Assembly (NCBI RefSeq): GCF_014647835.1
Contig: NZ_BMPY01000013.1
Span: 62,001-126,000 of the forward strand
Direction: 5' to 3'
DNA from: Microbispora rosea subsp. aerata
Lineage (GTDB): Bacteria; Actinomycetota; Actinomycetes; Streptosporangiales; Streptosporangiaceae
DNA length: 64,000 nucleotides
Position numbers and translations under genes: made by a program. Numbering within the stretch: the first letter of the stretch is position 1; each line of letters begins with the position of its first letter. The notes beneath the pieces were generated by a model. The model had not been told where the DNA came from and did no database searches. It saw only the letters and a program-made list of their open reading frames with translations. Shown here piece after piece: positions 1-7,917 of this stretch.

Positions 1-1
1 C

Positions 2-823
2 GACCGCCTCGGCGGCGGCGTGGTCCAGGTCTTCATGATCCTGGTCGCGCTGTTCTGGCTGATCCCCACCCTGGGCCTGCTGGTCGTCTCGCTGCGCGGC
101 GAGACCGACAACAACTCCTCCGGCTGGTGGACGCTGTTCACCAAGCCGGCGCAGCTCACCTTCGACAACTACTCGAGCCTCCTCGCGTCGGGCTTCAGCT
201 CGTCGTTCTGGAACACGGTGCTGATCACGGTGCCCTCGACCGTGCTGGTGATCGGCATCGCGGCCATGGCGGCGTACGCGTTCGCCTGGATCGAGTTCCC
301 CGGCAGGGACACGGTGTTCCTCGTGGTCATCGCCCTGCTGGTCGTCCCGGTGCAGATCGCGCTGATCCCCATCGCCAAGCTGTACGGCACCCTGGGGATC
401 TTCGGCTCGATTCTCGGGGTCGTGCTGTTCCACGTGGCGTTCGGCCTGCCGTTCGCCATCTTCCTGCTGCGCAACTTCTTCGTGGGCGTTCCGCGCGAGC
501 TGCTCGAGGCGGCGCGGATGGACGGAGCGCCGGAGTGGCGGATCTTCGCCACCGTGGTGTTCCCGCTGGCCAAGCCCGCGATCGCGTCGCTCGGCATCTT
601 CCAGTTCCTGTGGGTGTGGAACGACCTGCTCGTCGCGCTGGTGTTCGCCGACACCGAGAACCAGCCGATGACGAAGGCGTTGCAATCCCAGATGCGGCAG
701 TTCGGCACGAACGTGGACATCCTCGCTCCGGGCGCGTTCCTGTCGCTCATCATCCCGTTGGTACTCTTCTTCGCCTTCCAGCGGTACTTCGTGCAAGGCA
801 TGCTGGCAGGCTCGGTCAAGTGA
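2..823 (+). CDS. Carbohydrate ABC transporter permease (MalG type), 5' end outside window
   Basis: This is the inner-membrane permease subunit of a sugar ABC importer. The reading frame is open from the first bases, so the true start lies upstream and the N-terminus is missing. Several hydrophobic spans are visible, and the cytoplasmic EAA loop (ELLEAARMDGAPEWRIF, about 160-180 residues in) that docks on the ATPase is intact. The C-terminus FFAFQRYFVQGMLAGSVK is typical of MalG-type subunits. Partner permease and binding-protein genes should lie just upstream. The substrate cannot be read from the sequence. A perfect terminator hairpin follows directly, so this is the last gene of its operon. 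Confidence 0.9.
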   Translation, partial: DRLGGGVVQVFMILVALFWLIPTLGLLVVSLRGETDNNSSGWWTLFTKPAQLTFDNYSSLLASGFSSSFWNTVLITVPSTVLVIGIAAMAAYAFAWIEFPGRDTVFLVVIALLVVPVQIALIPIAKLYGTLGIFGSILGVVLFHVAFGLPFAIFLLRNFFVGVPRELLEAARMDGAPEWRIFATVVFPLAKPAIASLGIFQFLWVWNDLLVALVFADTENQPMTKALQSQMRQFGTNVDILAPGAFLSLIIPLVLFFAFQRYFVQGMLAGSVK

Positions 824-826
824 CCG

Positions 827-856
827 GCCGGAGGCCCCGAATTCGGGGCCTCCGGC
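827..856 (+). terminator. Perfect hairpin terminator after the permease gene
   Basis: Two exactly complementary 15-nt arms (GCCGGAGGCCCCGAA and its reverse complement) begin 4 nt after the permease stop codon. There is no long T tract, as is common for terminators in high-G+C actinobacteria. Confidence 0.75.
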
Positions 857-989
857 ATCACCGCGTTCGGCACGGGAAGTGTCCCTTGTGTGGTGAACTG
901 TGCCGAAGCAGCGTCGGGTGCCCGCTTCACGGGGGTAAGCGGGCATCCGATCTTTCCGCCGCCGGGCCGTACGGGGGCGGAAAAGCCGA

Positions 990-1003
990 TAGAGTGCGCG
1001 GAC
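990..1003 (+). promoter_or_regulatory. Putative -10 box for leaderless ung transcription
   Basis: TAGAGT at 990-995 sits 8 nt before the ATG at 1004 and no Shine-Dalgarno sequence precedes that ATG. This geometry fits a transcript beginning at or next to the start codon. No convincing -35 box is visible. Confidence 0.45.
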
Positions 1004-1681
1004 ATGTCAGGACGTCCGTTGCACGAACTCGTGGAAGCCGGTTGGGCCGAGGCCCTCGAACCCGTGGCCGGGCGCATCGCCGCCATGGGCGACTTCCTCA
1101 GGCAGGAGATCGCGGAAGGCCGCCATTACCTCCCGGCGGGGAAAGATGTGCTCCGCGCGTTCACGCAGCCGCTGAGCGAGGTCCGGGTGCTGATCGTCGG
1201 CCAGGACCCCTATCCCACCCCCGGTCACCCGGTCGGCCTGAGCTTCTCCGTGGCCCCGGACGTACGGCCGCTGCCGGGCAGCCTGGTCAACATCTTCAAG
1301 GAGTACATGGCCGACCTCGGCTATCCTGCGCCGTCCAACGGCGACCTCACGCCGTGGACCGAGCAGGGCGTGCTCCTGCTCAACAGGGTGCTCACGGTCA
1401 TGCCGGGCAAGCCCGCCTCTCACCGGGGCAAGGGGTGGGAAGAGGTCACCGAGCAGGCCATCAAGGCGCTGGTCGCGCGGGGCGGGCCGCTCGTGGCGAT
1501 CCTGTGGGGCCGCGACGCGCGGAACCTGCGGCCCATGCTCGGGGACGTGCCGTGCATCGAGTCGGCCCACCCCAGCCCGCTGTCGGCGCGCAGCGGGTTC
1601 TTCGGCTCCCGTCCGTTCAGCCGGGCCAACGCCCTGCTGGTGCAGCAGGGCGGGAAACCGGTCGAGTGGAAACTGCCGTAA
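1004..1681 (+). CDS. ung: Uracil-DNA glycosylase, family 1
   Basis: This base-excision repair enzyme removes uracil from DNA. The 225-residue product has the water-activating motif GQDPY at 66-70 (the catalytic Asp is in this motif) and the minor-groove loop HPSPLS at 189-194, both diagnostic of family 1. The residue after GQDPY is Pro rather than the His of the E. coli enzyme. I chose the ATG at 1004 because it gives the usual family length and has a well-placed -10 box; the frame is open further upstream to 890. The gene is followed after 24 nt by a small gene with its own -10 box. Confidence 0.95.
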   Translation: MSGRPLHELVEAGWAEALEPVAGRIAAMGDFLRQEIAEGRHYLPAGKDVLRAFTQPLSEVRVLIVGQDPYPTPGHPVGLSFSVAPDVRPLPGSLVNIFKEYMADLGYPAPSNGDLTPWTEQGVLLLNRVLTVMPGKPASHRGKGWEEVTEQAIKALVARGGPLVAILWGRDARNLRPMLGDVPCIESAHPSPLSARSGFFGSRPFSRANALLVQQGGKPVEWKLP

Positions 1682-1692
1682 CGGCTTGCCGA

Positions 1693-1705
1693 TAGGATCA
1701 TCACC
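1693..1705 (+). promoter_or_regulatory. Putative -10 box for the small acidic/His-rich gene
   Basis: TAGGAT at 1693-1698 lies 7 nt before the ATG at 1706, with no ribosome-binding site between. This is the same leaderless geometry as at ung. Confidence 0.4.
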
Positions 1706-2053
1706 ATGAGCGATGAAACGGACACCGGTCGCTATCTGCGGCTCACCGTCGAGCTGCTGGTCGAGGTCCTCGACGTCGACGCGCTGCAGGCGGCGGCGCT
1801 CGCCGAGATCCGCGACCCCCAGGCCGAGCTGAGCGACGAGGAGCGGCAGGAGCAGATCGAGCTGGTCAAGACCGACGAGACGGGCGCGGCGGCCCTGCAG
1901 TGGCTGATCGAGCCCGACCACGTGCTCGGCCTGGTCGAGCACGTGACCGAGGTCGAGCCGCGCGAGGCGGTGCTCGGCGTCGAGCCGTCGGAGGGCGTCC
2001 TCGAGGACGACGACCACGACCACGATCACGACGAGCCGGGTCACATCCACTGA
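1706..2053 (+). CDS. Small acidic protein with His/Asp-rich tail, unknown function
   Basis: I do not recognise this 115-residue protein. It is strongly acidic, probably helical through residues 10-90, has no signal peptide or membrane span, and ends in an alternating Asp/His run (DDDHDHDHD) followed by EPGHIH. Such tails often bind Zn, Ni or Cu, but a metal role is only inference. It follows ung by 24 nt but appears to have its own promoter. A DNA-repair role is not supported beyond this adjacency. Confidence 0.7.
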   Translation: MSDETDTGRYLRLTVELLVEVLDVDALQAAALAEIRDPQAELSDEERQEQIELVKTDETGAAALQWLIEPDHVLGLVEHVTEVEPREAVLGVEPSEGVLEDDDHDHDHDEPGHIH

Positions 2054-2115
2054 GGCACGCCGACGGGCAACGGGCGGTGGGGTTTCGGTCCTGCCGCCGT
2101 GTCTTCGGGCGACGG

Positions 2116-2658
2116 TCACACCGGCTGGAGAGGCGTGTGGGGGCCGGCCGGCGGCTCGACGCGGATCGGATCGCCGGGCCGAACCTCGCCGCCCACGAGG
2201 ACGACGCCCATGACCCCGGCCTTGCGCACCACGTTGCCCTCCTCGTCCCGGTCCAGCACGGCCTTCAGCAACCCGTCCTGAAAATCGTCGATCTGCGCGC
2301 AGGGGTTCCGCAGGCCCGTCACCTCGACGACGGCCGTCTCACCGAGGTGCAGCCGGGTCCCGGTCGGCAACGCGAGCAGGTCCACGCCCCTGGTGGTGAT
2401 GTTCTCCCCCATCTCGCCCGGCTGTACGGTGAAACCCGCCTCGCGCAGCTCGTCGTGCAGCTCCGCGTGGATCAGGTGCACCTGGCGCAGGTTCGGCTGG
2501 CTGGGATCCCGGGCGACCCGCGACCGGTGCTTCACCGTCACCCCGGAGTGAGCGTCCCCCTCGACGCCCAGGCCGGCCAGCAGCCGGATCGACTCCAGCG
2601 GAGTCTTGCTGAAGGTGTGGGTCGCGCTGCGGCTCACGGCCGTCACCCTGCTTGACAT
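2116..2658 (-). CDS. MOSC domain-containing protein
   Basis: MOSC domains are sulfur-carrier modules related to the C-terminal part of molybdenum cofactor sulfurases; standalone bacterial members are linked to molybdenum-dependent reduction of N-hydroxylated compounds. The 180-residue product carries the characteristic GLGVEGDAHSG region near the N-terminus and the conserved Cys in GLRNPCAQID. I chose the ATG at 2658 because GGAGG lies just upstream and the length fits; the frame is open to 2898 but that extension is not MOSC-like. The gene converges with the His-tailed gene. Confidence 0.88.
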   Translation of the reverse strand: MSSRVTAVSRSATHTFSKTPLESIRLLAGLGVEGDAHSGVTVKHRSRVARDPSQPNLRQVHLIHAELHDELREAGFTVQPGEMGENITTRGVDLLALPTGTRLHLGETAVVEVTGLRNPCAQIDDFQDGLLKAVLDRDEEGNVVRKAGVMGVVLVGGEVRPGDPIRVEPPAGPHTPLQPV

Positions 2659-2908
2659 AGCCCCCTCCGTCTCAAACAACGGATCAATTCCGTCCATAAA
2701 GCAGAGCAGGCGGTCAAGAAGATCTGCGTCACACAGCCCGGGATGTGCGTACGGCCGGGGTGCTTTCCGGGCAGGCGGGACCATCGCGAACTCGGCGAAC
2801 CGGTGGCGCGGCCTCCGTTCGTCCTCGGGTGACGAGGCCGCCGCGTGAGCGTGGTTTGGGAGGCCGGCGATGAGGGGCGGCTGCCGATCGGCGGCCAAGG
2901 CGGACCGG

Positions 2909-3853
2909 TCAGGAGCTCAGCAGCTCCTCGCGCCGCCGGACGAGGGACTCCCGCTGACGGGTCAGCTCACCACAGCGGGCGGCGATCTGGTTGACCATCG
3001 CCTCCACCCACGCCGCGACCTCGCGCACCGCCTCCGCCGTACGGGCGATCCGCCGGTGCTTGACGGCATCGGTGATGATGTTGTCGAAGAAGACGTCGGC
3101 GAACCACCGAGTGTCCACCTTCGGGAGCTGGGGCGCGGCGCTGACGCCGATGTCGGCCAGCTCGCGGGAGAACCGGTCGAGCGCGCCCTGCGCGTGCCAG
3201 GCCGCCTCGTCGGCCTGCCGCAGGTGCCCGTGCTCGACCATGTCGGCGAAGCCGCCGCCGCTGCTGAACATGTCCCAGGTGGAGGCGCCGCGGGCGTCGC
3301 CCAGATGCCGCAGGACATAACCGACCGCCTGGCCCGCGGCGGCCCCGGCCTGCCGCGCCTCCTGATGCTCGCGCAGGTCCGCGCTCACGTTCGCCAGCTC
3401 GGCGGCGATGTCGGCCAGCTCCCGCCCGCGCGGGTCCCCCGACTCGACCAGCATCCGTTCCTTGCGGGCGAGCAGCACCTCCAGCTCCTGACGCGGGTCG
3501 CCGATCTCCGCGAGGGCCTGGTCGGTGGTGCGCAGATCGCCGGTGAGCCACTCCAGGCGGGTGCGCTGGCCGGTGACCCTCTGGCGGGCCGCGGCCGCCT
3601 CGGCCCGCTCACGCGCCAGGCGCTCCTCCTTGTTTCCGGTCAGGCCCGCGAGGAAGGCGGCGAAGCCGCCCTGTTCCAGCTTGGCGACGTCGTGATCCTC
3701 CTTGGCGAGCTGCCGCTCGAGGTCCGCGAGCATGCCGCGTACCTCCTCGATCTGCGTCAGGAGAGTGGCACGCTGCCGGGCGAGCCGGTCCCGGCGTCTG
3801 GCGCGGTCCCGCGCGTCGCGAATCTCGTCATCGACAGCAGCAAAAAGGGTCAT
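2909..3853 (-). CDS. Coiled-coil protein of unknown function
   Basis: The 314-residue product starts MTLFAAVDDEI and is very rich in Arg, Ala, Glu and Leu. Long heptad-like stretches run through residues 5-185 and again near the C-terminus (about 265-314), separated by a more globular segment with several Trp and Phe residues (about 190-265). There is no signal peptide or membrane span, so it is probably cytoplasmic. I cannot assign it to a named family; a structural or scaffold role is plausible from the coiled coils only. A large inverted repeat (3891-3938) lies just upstream of the start. Confidence 0.75.
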   Translation of the reverse strand: MTLFAAVDDEIRDARDRARRRDRLARQRATLLTQIEEVRGMLADLERQLAKEDHDVAKLEQGGFAAFLAGLTGNKEERLARERAEAAAARQRVTGQRTRLEWLTGDLRTTDQALAEIGDPRQELEVLLARKERMLVESGDPRGRELADIAAELANVSADLREHQEARQAGAAAGQAVGYVLRHLGDARGASTWDMFSSGGGFADMVEHGHLRQADEAAWHAQGALDRFSRELADIGVSAAPQLPKVDTRWFADVFFDNIITDAVKHRRIARTAEAVREVAAWVEAMVNQIAARCGELTRQRESLVRRREELLSS

Positions 3854-3890
3854 ACCTCACAGACGTCCATCACCAGCCGAAACGTTCCCC

Positions 3891-3938
3891 GCATGACCCC
3901 CGGCCGGACCACGCACCACCACAGGCCGGGGGTCATGC
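3891..3938. terminator. 15-bp perfect inverted repeat, likely terminator
   Basis: GCATGACCCCCGGCC at 3891-3905 pairs exactly with 3924-3938 across an 18-nt loop. It probably stops leftward transcription coming from the secreted-protein gene and the debris at 4003-4140. No T tract is present. A second, shorter hairpin (9-bp stem, ATGC loop) lies at 3986-4007. Confidence 0.5.
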
Positions 3939-4002
3939 GACCTCGGGGCGGTGTGCGTCCGCCGCGTCGCCGGTTTCCCGCATGCTCTGCCGGCCATGCG
4001 GC

Positions 4003-4140
4003 CGGCAGCGTGGACAGGCTCGCGAAGAGGGCGAACACCGCGACCATGACGACGGCCGCGCCGGTGACGACCCCGGCGGAGGTGACGATGCCGCTCCGGA
4101 CTCCCGCACGCGGGAGAAGGTGCCGCCGAAAGCGGTGGGC
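4003..4140 (-). pseudogene. Remnant of an MMPL-family (RND-type) membrane transporter
   Basis: Reading leftward, the stretch from GVRSGIVTSAG to FALFASLSTLP (4104-4003) matches the conserved transmembrane segment near the end of MMPL lipid exporters, where a G(I/V)RSSAGVVTSAAVVMVAVFAIF-like sequence is usual. Just before it, in another frame, TFSRVRE resembles the 'SRVRE' that normally precedes this segment, implying a deletion and frameshift. Nothing MMPL-like remains on either side. The open frame covering it (4191-3850) is 113 residues and has no ribosome-binding site, so I do not call it a live gene. Confidence 0.5.
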
Positions 4141-4228
4141 CCGCCGCCCGCCCTCAGGAGGCACCGCCCGGCGGTCGCCGGGCGGTGCCATGGCCAGTCC
4201 TACCGGGCCGTGGCCCGAAGGTCCGGGG

Positions 4229-4711
4229 TCAGCGGCAGTTGCCCCACGAGGTGCGGCCCCCGCTCGCGACCTCCCCGTTGACGCGCGTGTCGGCGATCGT
4301 GCCGGAGTATTTGACGCACAGGCCCTTGGCGTAGAGCTTCACCGGACCGGCGTAGTACTTGTACTTCCCGCTGTCGCTCTTGCGTGCCGTGGTCGCCGGT
4401 TCGTCGCGGTGGCGCCTGACCTGCGTCACCAGGGTCGCGGACGTCCGGGTGGCCGTGCCGGCGTACGCCGACTTTATGGTGACGACGCAGTTCTGCCCGG
4501 TCCGGCGGTTGTAGAGCAGGTAGACGCGCCCGAAGACCCGCCCGGAGGGCGTCTTCACCGCACGGCTGCCGTCGGTGGTGACCCGGCCGAAGCCGGGGCC
4601 GCACACCCCTTCGGGGGTGTAGCCGGCGGAGATCGCGTATGCCGGGTTGGCGACGAGCCCTCCGACGGCCAGCGCCGCTGCGACGACGACCGTACTCGCG
4701 GACCTACGCAT
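4229..4711 (-). CDS. Secreted protein of unknown function
   Basis: The 160-residue product begins with a clear Sec signal peptide: MRRSAS, then a hydrophobic core to about residue 22 and an ANPAYA cleavage site near 26. The mature part is small, basic and has four Cys residues (VCGPGF, QNCVV, GLCVKY, and the C-terminal GNCR), compatible with two disulfides. I do not recognise the family. The ATG at 4711 is preceded by GGGAAAGGA. It is transcribed leftward towards the MMPL remnant. Confidence 0.75.
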   Translation of the reverse strand: MRRSASTVVVAAALAVGGLVANPAYAISAGYTPEGVCGPGFGRVTTDGSRAVKTPSGRVFGRVYLLYNRRTGQNCVVTIKSAYAGTATRTSATLVTQVRRHRDEPATTARKSDSGKYKYYAGPVKLYAKGLCVKYSGTIADTRVNGEVASGGRTSWGNCR

Positions 4712-4886
4712 ACGTTGTCCTTTCCCAATCGCCGCCCTCGGTCCGGGCGGCGCCCGGCTGATCATCCTTGCGGATCATCAACCCTGAGATGACCAAAACA
4801 GTCAATTTGGGCAGGACGAATCGCGCACAGCCGCCACTCGGCCTCGGCGATCCGCCGACCCGGGCGGGAGCGGCGCGGCGATCCCC

Positions 4887-5243
4887 TCAAGGCGTCAACG
4901 GGGGCGCCTTTCTCGCGGAACCGCGGTAGGTCTCGGGATCGTACCGGCGTTCGTTGTCGTCCAGCTTTGCGTTCGCGGCCTCGGCGAGGTCCACGCCCAG
5001 CACATCGGCCAGCCTGACCAGATACAACGTCACGTCCCCCAGCTCGGCCCGCACCCTGCGCAGGGCGTCCTCGTCGAGGTCGCGCGACTCCTCGGGGGTC
5101 AGCCACTGGAACTCGGCGACCAGCTCCCCCGCCTCTCCGGCGAGGGCCATCGCCAGGTTCTTGGGCGTGTGGAACCTCTCCCAGTCCCGGTCGCGTACGA
5201 ACTCGCGCATCCGGGCGGCCAGGTGCTCCAGTTCGGCGCTCAC
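4887..5243 (-). CDS. MazG-like nucleotide pyrophosphohydrolase
   Basis: Enzymes of this all-alpha NTP-PPase superfamily hydrolyse non-canonical or excess (d)NTPs to monophosphates. The 118-residue product carries the metal-binding helix pattern LAGEAGELVAEFQW and the second acidic helix LRRVRAELGDVTLYLVRLADVLG, as in compact dCTPase/MazG-like proteins. Its start is only 11 nt downstream of the end of the N6-methylase gene on the same strand, so the two are probably cotranscribed. The short length argues against full E. coli MazG. The substrate is not determined. Confidence 0.88.
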   Translation of the reverse strand: MSAELEHLAARMREFVRDRDWERFHTPKNLAMALAGEAGELVAEFQWLTPEESRDLDEDALRRVRAELGDVTLYLVRLADVLGVDLAEAANAKLDDNERRYDPETYRGSARKAPPLTP

Positions 5244-5254
5244 GGCACCCGACC

Positions 5255-7249
5255 CTACTCGCAGGGACGCACCACGCCGTGGGTGAGGCCGTCGGCGACC
5301 AGCACGGCCAGCTCTTCACCGAGGGCCATCGCCTCGCACAGGGCCGCCCGGAACTCGGCCAGGCGCCGGAACGCCTCGCCGTACCTGCGCTGCTCCTCCA
5401 TCGGCAGCAGCGGCACCTCCGCACGCCGTACGTCCACGCGGTAACGCGAGGACATGGCGGAGTAGTGGCGGACGTTGACGGACGCGCAGAGGAAACCGGC
5501 GAGGAAGTCGGGGTCGAGCACCGCCGGATCGGGCCGCAGCAGGGACAGGTTCGGACCGAGCAGGGCGTCGCCTTTGGCGAGGACCCGCGCGACCGGGGCG
5601 GCCGCGATCTGCGGCATCACGACGTCGCCGGGCCGCGTGACGATCGGCTTCGCCCCGGCGTGCTCCGCGGCGCCGGTCGCGGGCCGTCCTTCGATCACGT
5701 CCTCGACGGTGAGCACCGGCATCCCTCGCGGGGGTTCGTCGCCCGGGCGAGCCGGCGTCTGCTGCTCCACGACGAGCATGCCGCGCCGCACCAGCTCGGG
5801 CAGCGGGACCAAGGCGAGCTCGTCCGGCGGCGGCCCGCCCACCCCGGGGATCATCCCGGTGACGGTCGCGAACAGGTCGGCGAAGCGGGACCGGGCGTGG
5901 GCGATCCGCTCCGGTGACAGATCGTCGGCGGCGGTGGACAGGTAGCGGGCGGGGGTGAGGTCCACGTCCTCGTCGAGCAGGTCGACGAGCGGGACCGACC
6001 TGCTGACGCCCGGGTCGTCCAGCTCGCGCCCCGCGCCGAACTCCCGCCACGCCTCGACGGCCACCCTGGCGTAGTCGTCCGGCCTGCCGGAGGTGTCGAC
6101 CATCAGCACGTGGCTCGGCGCACCGCCCTCGCCGGGCTGGCACAGGACCCACAGCGTCAGGCCGACCGCCACGTTGGGCACGGCGCCCTGCGGCAGCGCG
6201 ATGACCGCGCGCAACGCGCCGCGCCGCAGGAGCTGGGACCTGATCCGCCGCCCCGATCTGCGACTGGCGACGGCGGGAGGCATGAGGAGCACGGCCACGC
6301 CTCCGGGGGCCAGGTGCGCGAGCGCGTGCTGCACCCAGGCCAGCTCGGGCTCCACGCGCGGCGGCAGGCCGTACTCCCACCGGGGGTCGGCCGTCAGCTC
6401 CTCGTATCCCCAGTTGCGGTCGTTGAACGGCGGGTTGCATACCACCGCGTCCACCAGCTCGCCGGGGAAGGCGTCCGCCCGCAGCGAGTCTCCCGCCCTG
6501 ATCCGCGCGTTGTCGCAGCGCAGCGCGAGCCGTACGGCGGTGAGCCGGGCGGCCACGGGGTCGACGTCCTGGCCGAGCAGCCGGGCCCCGGGCGAGCGCT
6601 CCAGCGCGCGGCCGAGGATGCGGCCCGAGCCGCAGGCCGGATCGAGCACCGAGCCGAACCCGTCGCCCACGAGGTCGAGCGTGAGCGTGACGATCTCGGC
6701 GGGCGTGGAGTAGACGCGCCGGGTGTGCACCTCGAAGTAGCGCTCGCGGAGGAATTCGAAGGTGTCGCGGGCGCCGCGTTCGGCGGCCAGACGGGCGATG
6801 GAGCGGACCAGCGGCACCCGGGTCACCGGGACGGTCTCGGGGAACGCCTCCGCGCCGACGGTCCGGGCGCACGTCGCGCGCACCCGGGCCGGAAGCTCCC
6901 GCGCCACCTCCTCGTCGGTCCCGGCCGCGAGGTGGTCCCAGTCGTCCGCCTCGTGCTGCACGTACACCAGGAAGGCCCCGAGGTCGGCGATCAGGTCGGC
7001 GAGATCGTCGTCGTCGACGGTCGTGCGCAGGTCCTGCCAGAGCCACTCGTCCGGAGGGAGGTCCCTGCCCTCGGCGTGGCCGCGCAGCCACTCCCGCACC
7101 TCCGCGAGCGAGAACGCCGGGCTGGTGGACGTGCCCCCCACGGGCTCGGGAAAGTCGTCGTGCCTGCGCCGCCAGTTGCTGACCGCCGCGCGTCCCACGC
7201 CGGCCAGGCGTGCGATGTCCGCCGCCGTGACGTGTACGTCTCGCCGCAC
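5255..7249 (-). CDS. Orphan N6-adenine DNA methyltransferase with N-terminal HTH and C-terminal HsdS-like region
   Basis: The 664-residue protein has an N-terminal helix-turn-helix (about residues 5-55: TAADIARLAGVGRAAVSNWRRR), a helical spacer, then a class-I methylase core with motif I DPACGSG at 203-209 and catalytic motif IV NPPF at 272-275, as in type I HsdM and type IIG enzymes. The last ~200 residues resemble a type I specificity (TRD) region, including ...LLPMEEQRRYGEAFRRLAEF near the end. No restriction nuclease gene is adjacent, so it is either an epigenetic regulator or part of an uncharacterised system. A paralogue lies at the right end of the window (62412-64000). The start is a GTG at 7249. 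Confidence 0.88.
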   Translation of the reverse strand: MRRDVHVTAADIARLAGVGRAAVSNWRRRHDDFPEPVGGTSTSPAFSLAEVREWLRGHAEGRDLPPDEWLWQDLRTTVDDDDLADLIADLGAFLVYVQHEADDWDHLAAGTDEEVARELPARVRATCARTVGAEAFPETVPVTRVPLVRSIARLAAERGARDTFEFLRERYFEVHTRRVYSTPAEIVTLTLDLVGDGFGSVLDPACGSGRILGRALERSPGARLLGQDVDPVAARLTAVRLALRCDNARIRAGDSLRADAFPGELVDAVVCNPPFNDRNWGYEELTADPRWEYGLPPRVEPELAWVQHALAHLAPGGVAVLLMPPAVASRRSGRRIRSQLLRRGALRAVIALPQGAVPNVAVGLTLWVLCQPGEGGAPSHVLMVDTSGRPDDYARVAVEAWREFGAGRELDDPGVSRSVPLVDLLDEDVDLTPARYLSTAADDLSPERIAHARSRFADLFATVTGMIPGVGGPPPDELALVPLPELVRRGMLVVEQQTPARPGDEPPRGMPVLTVEDVIEGRPATGAAEHAGAKPIVTRPGDVVMPQIAAAPVARVLAKGDALLGPNLSLLRPDPAVLDPDFLAGFLCASVNVRHYSAMSSRYRVDVRRAEVPLLPMEEQRRYGEAFRRLAEFRAALCEAMALGEELAVLVADGLTHGVVRPCE

Positions 7250-7334
7250 GCCACTCCGCCTTCCGCCAGTTCTGCCGATTCAGACCGGACCATATCCGAT
7301 GCCTAGGACACGTTCAATGTCCGGTGAAGGTCTG

Positions 7335-7363
7335 GTTGATTGCGTCAACACATGTTCTAATGG
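7335..7363 (+). promoter_or_regulatory. Candidate promoter and operator for the NYN gene
   Basis: TTGATT (7336-7341) and TAATGG (7358-7363) are spaced by 16 nt. The -35 box is embedded in the inverted repeat GTTGA-ttgcg-TCAAC (7335-7349), a possible operator. The surrounding 7,290-7,380 region is the most A/T-rich part between the divergent methylase and NYN genes. Confidence 0.4.
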
Positions 7364-7397
7364 ACATAAGGATTTGTCACGGAAGGGAGACCGGATC

Positions 7398-7877
7398 GTG
7401 AGCACCCCCATCACACGCCTCAGGTCACTGCGTCGTGGGCGCGCGATCCATCTCCTGGACATCGAGAACCTGACCGGGTCTCCCCTCCCGACCACCCACG
7501 ACGTACGGCAGGTGATGAGCGCCTATCAGCGCGTGGTGCCGATCGGCCCGCTGGACCAGTTCATCGTGGCGGTCAACCACAACGCGCTCGTCTCCGTCGG
7601 GATCGCACTGGGCGGGGTGCAGCTGCTGGCCCGCTCGGGCCCGGACGGCGCCGACCACGCCCTGGACGAGGCGGCCCGTACGGCCCGCGTGGACCTGCGG
7701 TTCGAGCGGGCGGTGATCGGGTCGGGCGACGGCTACTTCGCCGACCTGGCCCGCTGGCTGGCGGACTGCGGCCTCCACGTCACCGTCGCCTGTCGGCGCG
7801 CCTGCCTGAGCTGGCGGCTCTACACCGCGGTCCCCGACACCGTCACCTTCGAGCCGCCCGCCGCCCAGGCCGCTTGA
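7398..7877 (+). CDS. NYN (PIN-like) domain protein, putative nuclease
   Basis: NYN domains are PIN-like RNase folds. The 159-residue product has an early acidic motif HLLDIENLTG (Asp21, Glu23, Asn24), a middle GPDGADHALDE motif and the late GSGDGYFADLARWLADCG motif, together giving the expected set of metal-binding acids. The GTG at 7398 is chosen because AAGGGAG lies at 7384-7390. It diverges from the N6-methylase gene and precedes the GMC oxidoreductase gene by 40 nt. Fusion partners are absent, so any RNA target is unknown. Confidence 0.8.
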   Translation: MSTPITRLRSLRRGRAIHLLDIENLTGSPLPTTHDVRQVMSAYQRVVPIGPLDQFIVAVNHNALVSVGIALGGVQLLARSGPDGADHALDEAARTARVDLRFERAVIGSGDGYFADLARWLADCGLHVTVACRRACLSWRLYTAVPDTVTFEPPAAQAA

Positions 7878-7917
7878 GGTCTATCCCCGCCCGAGCTATG
7901 TGGGCAAGATGGGGTGA

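Noticed and set aside
3850-4191. Live small membrane protein gene at the MMPL remnant
   Set aside because: The frame lacks a ribosome-binding site and its ends are low-complexity Arg/Gly sequence; only the central span is family-like.
5316-7091. Very long open frames antisense or out of frame to the N6-methylase
   Set aside because: They are Arg/Gly/Pro/Ala-rich shadows caused by high G+C and have no domain sense.
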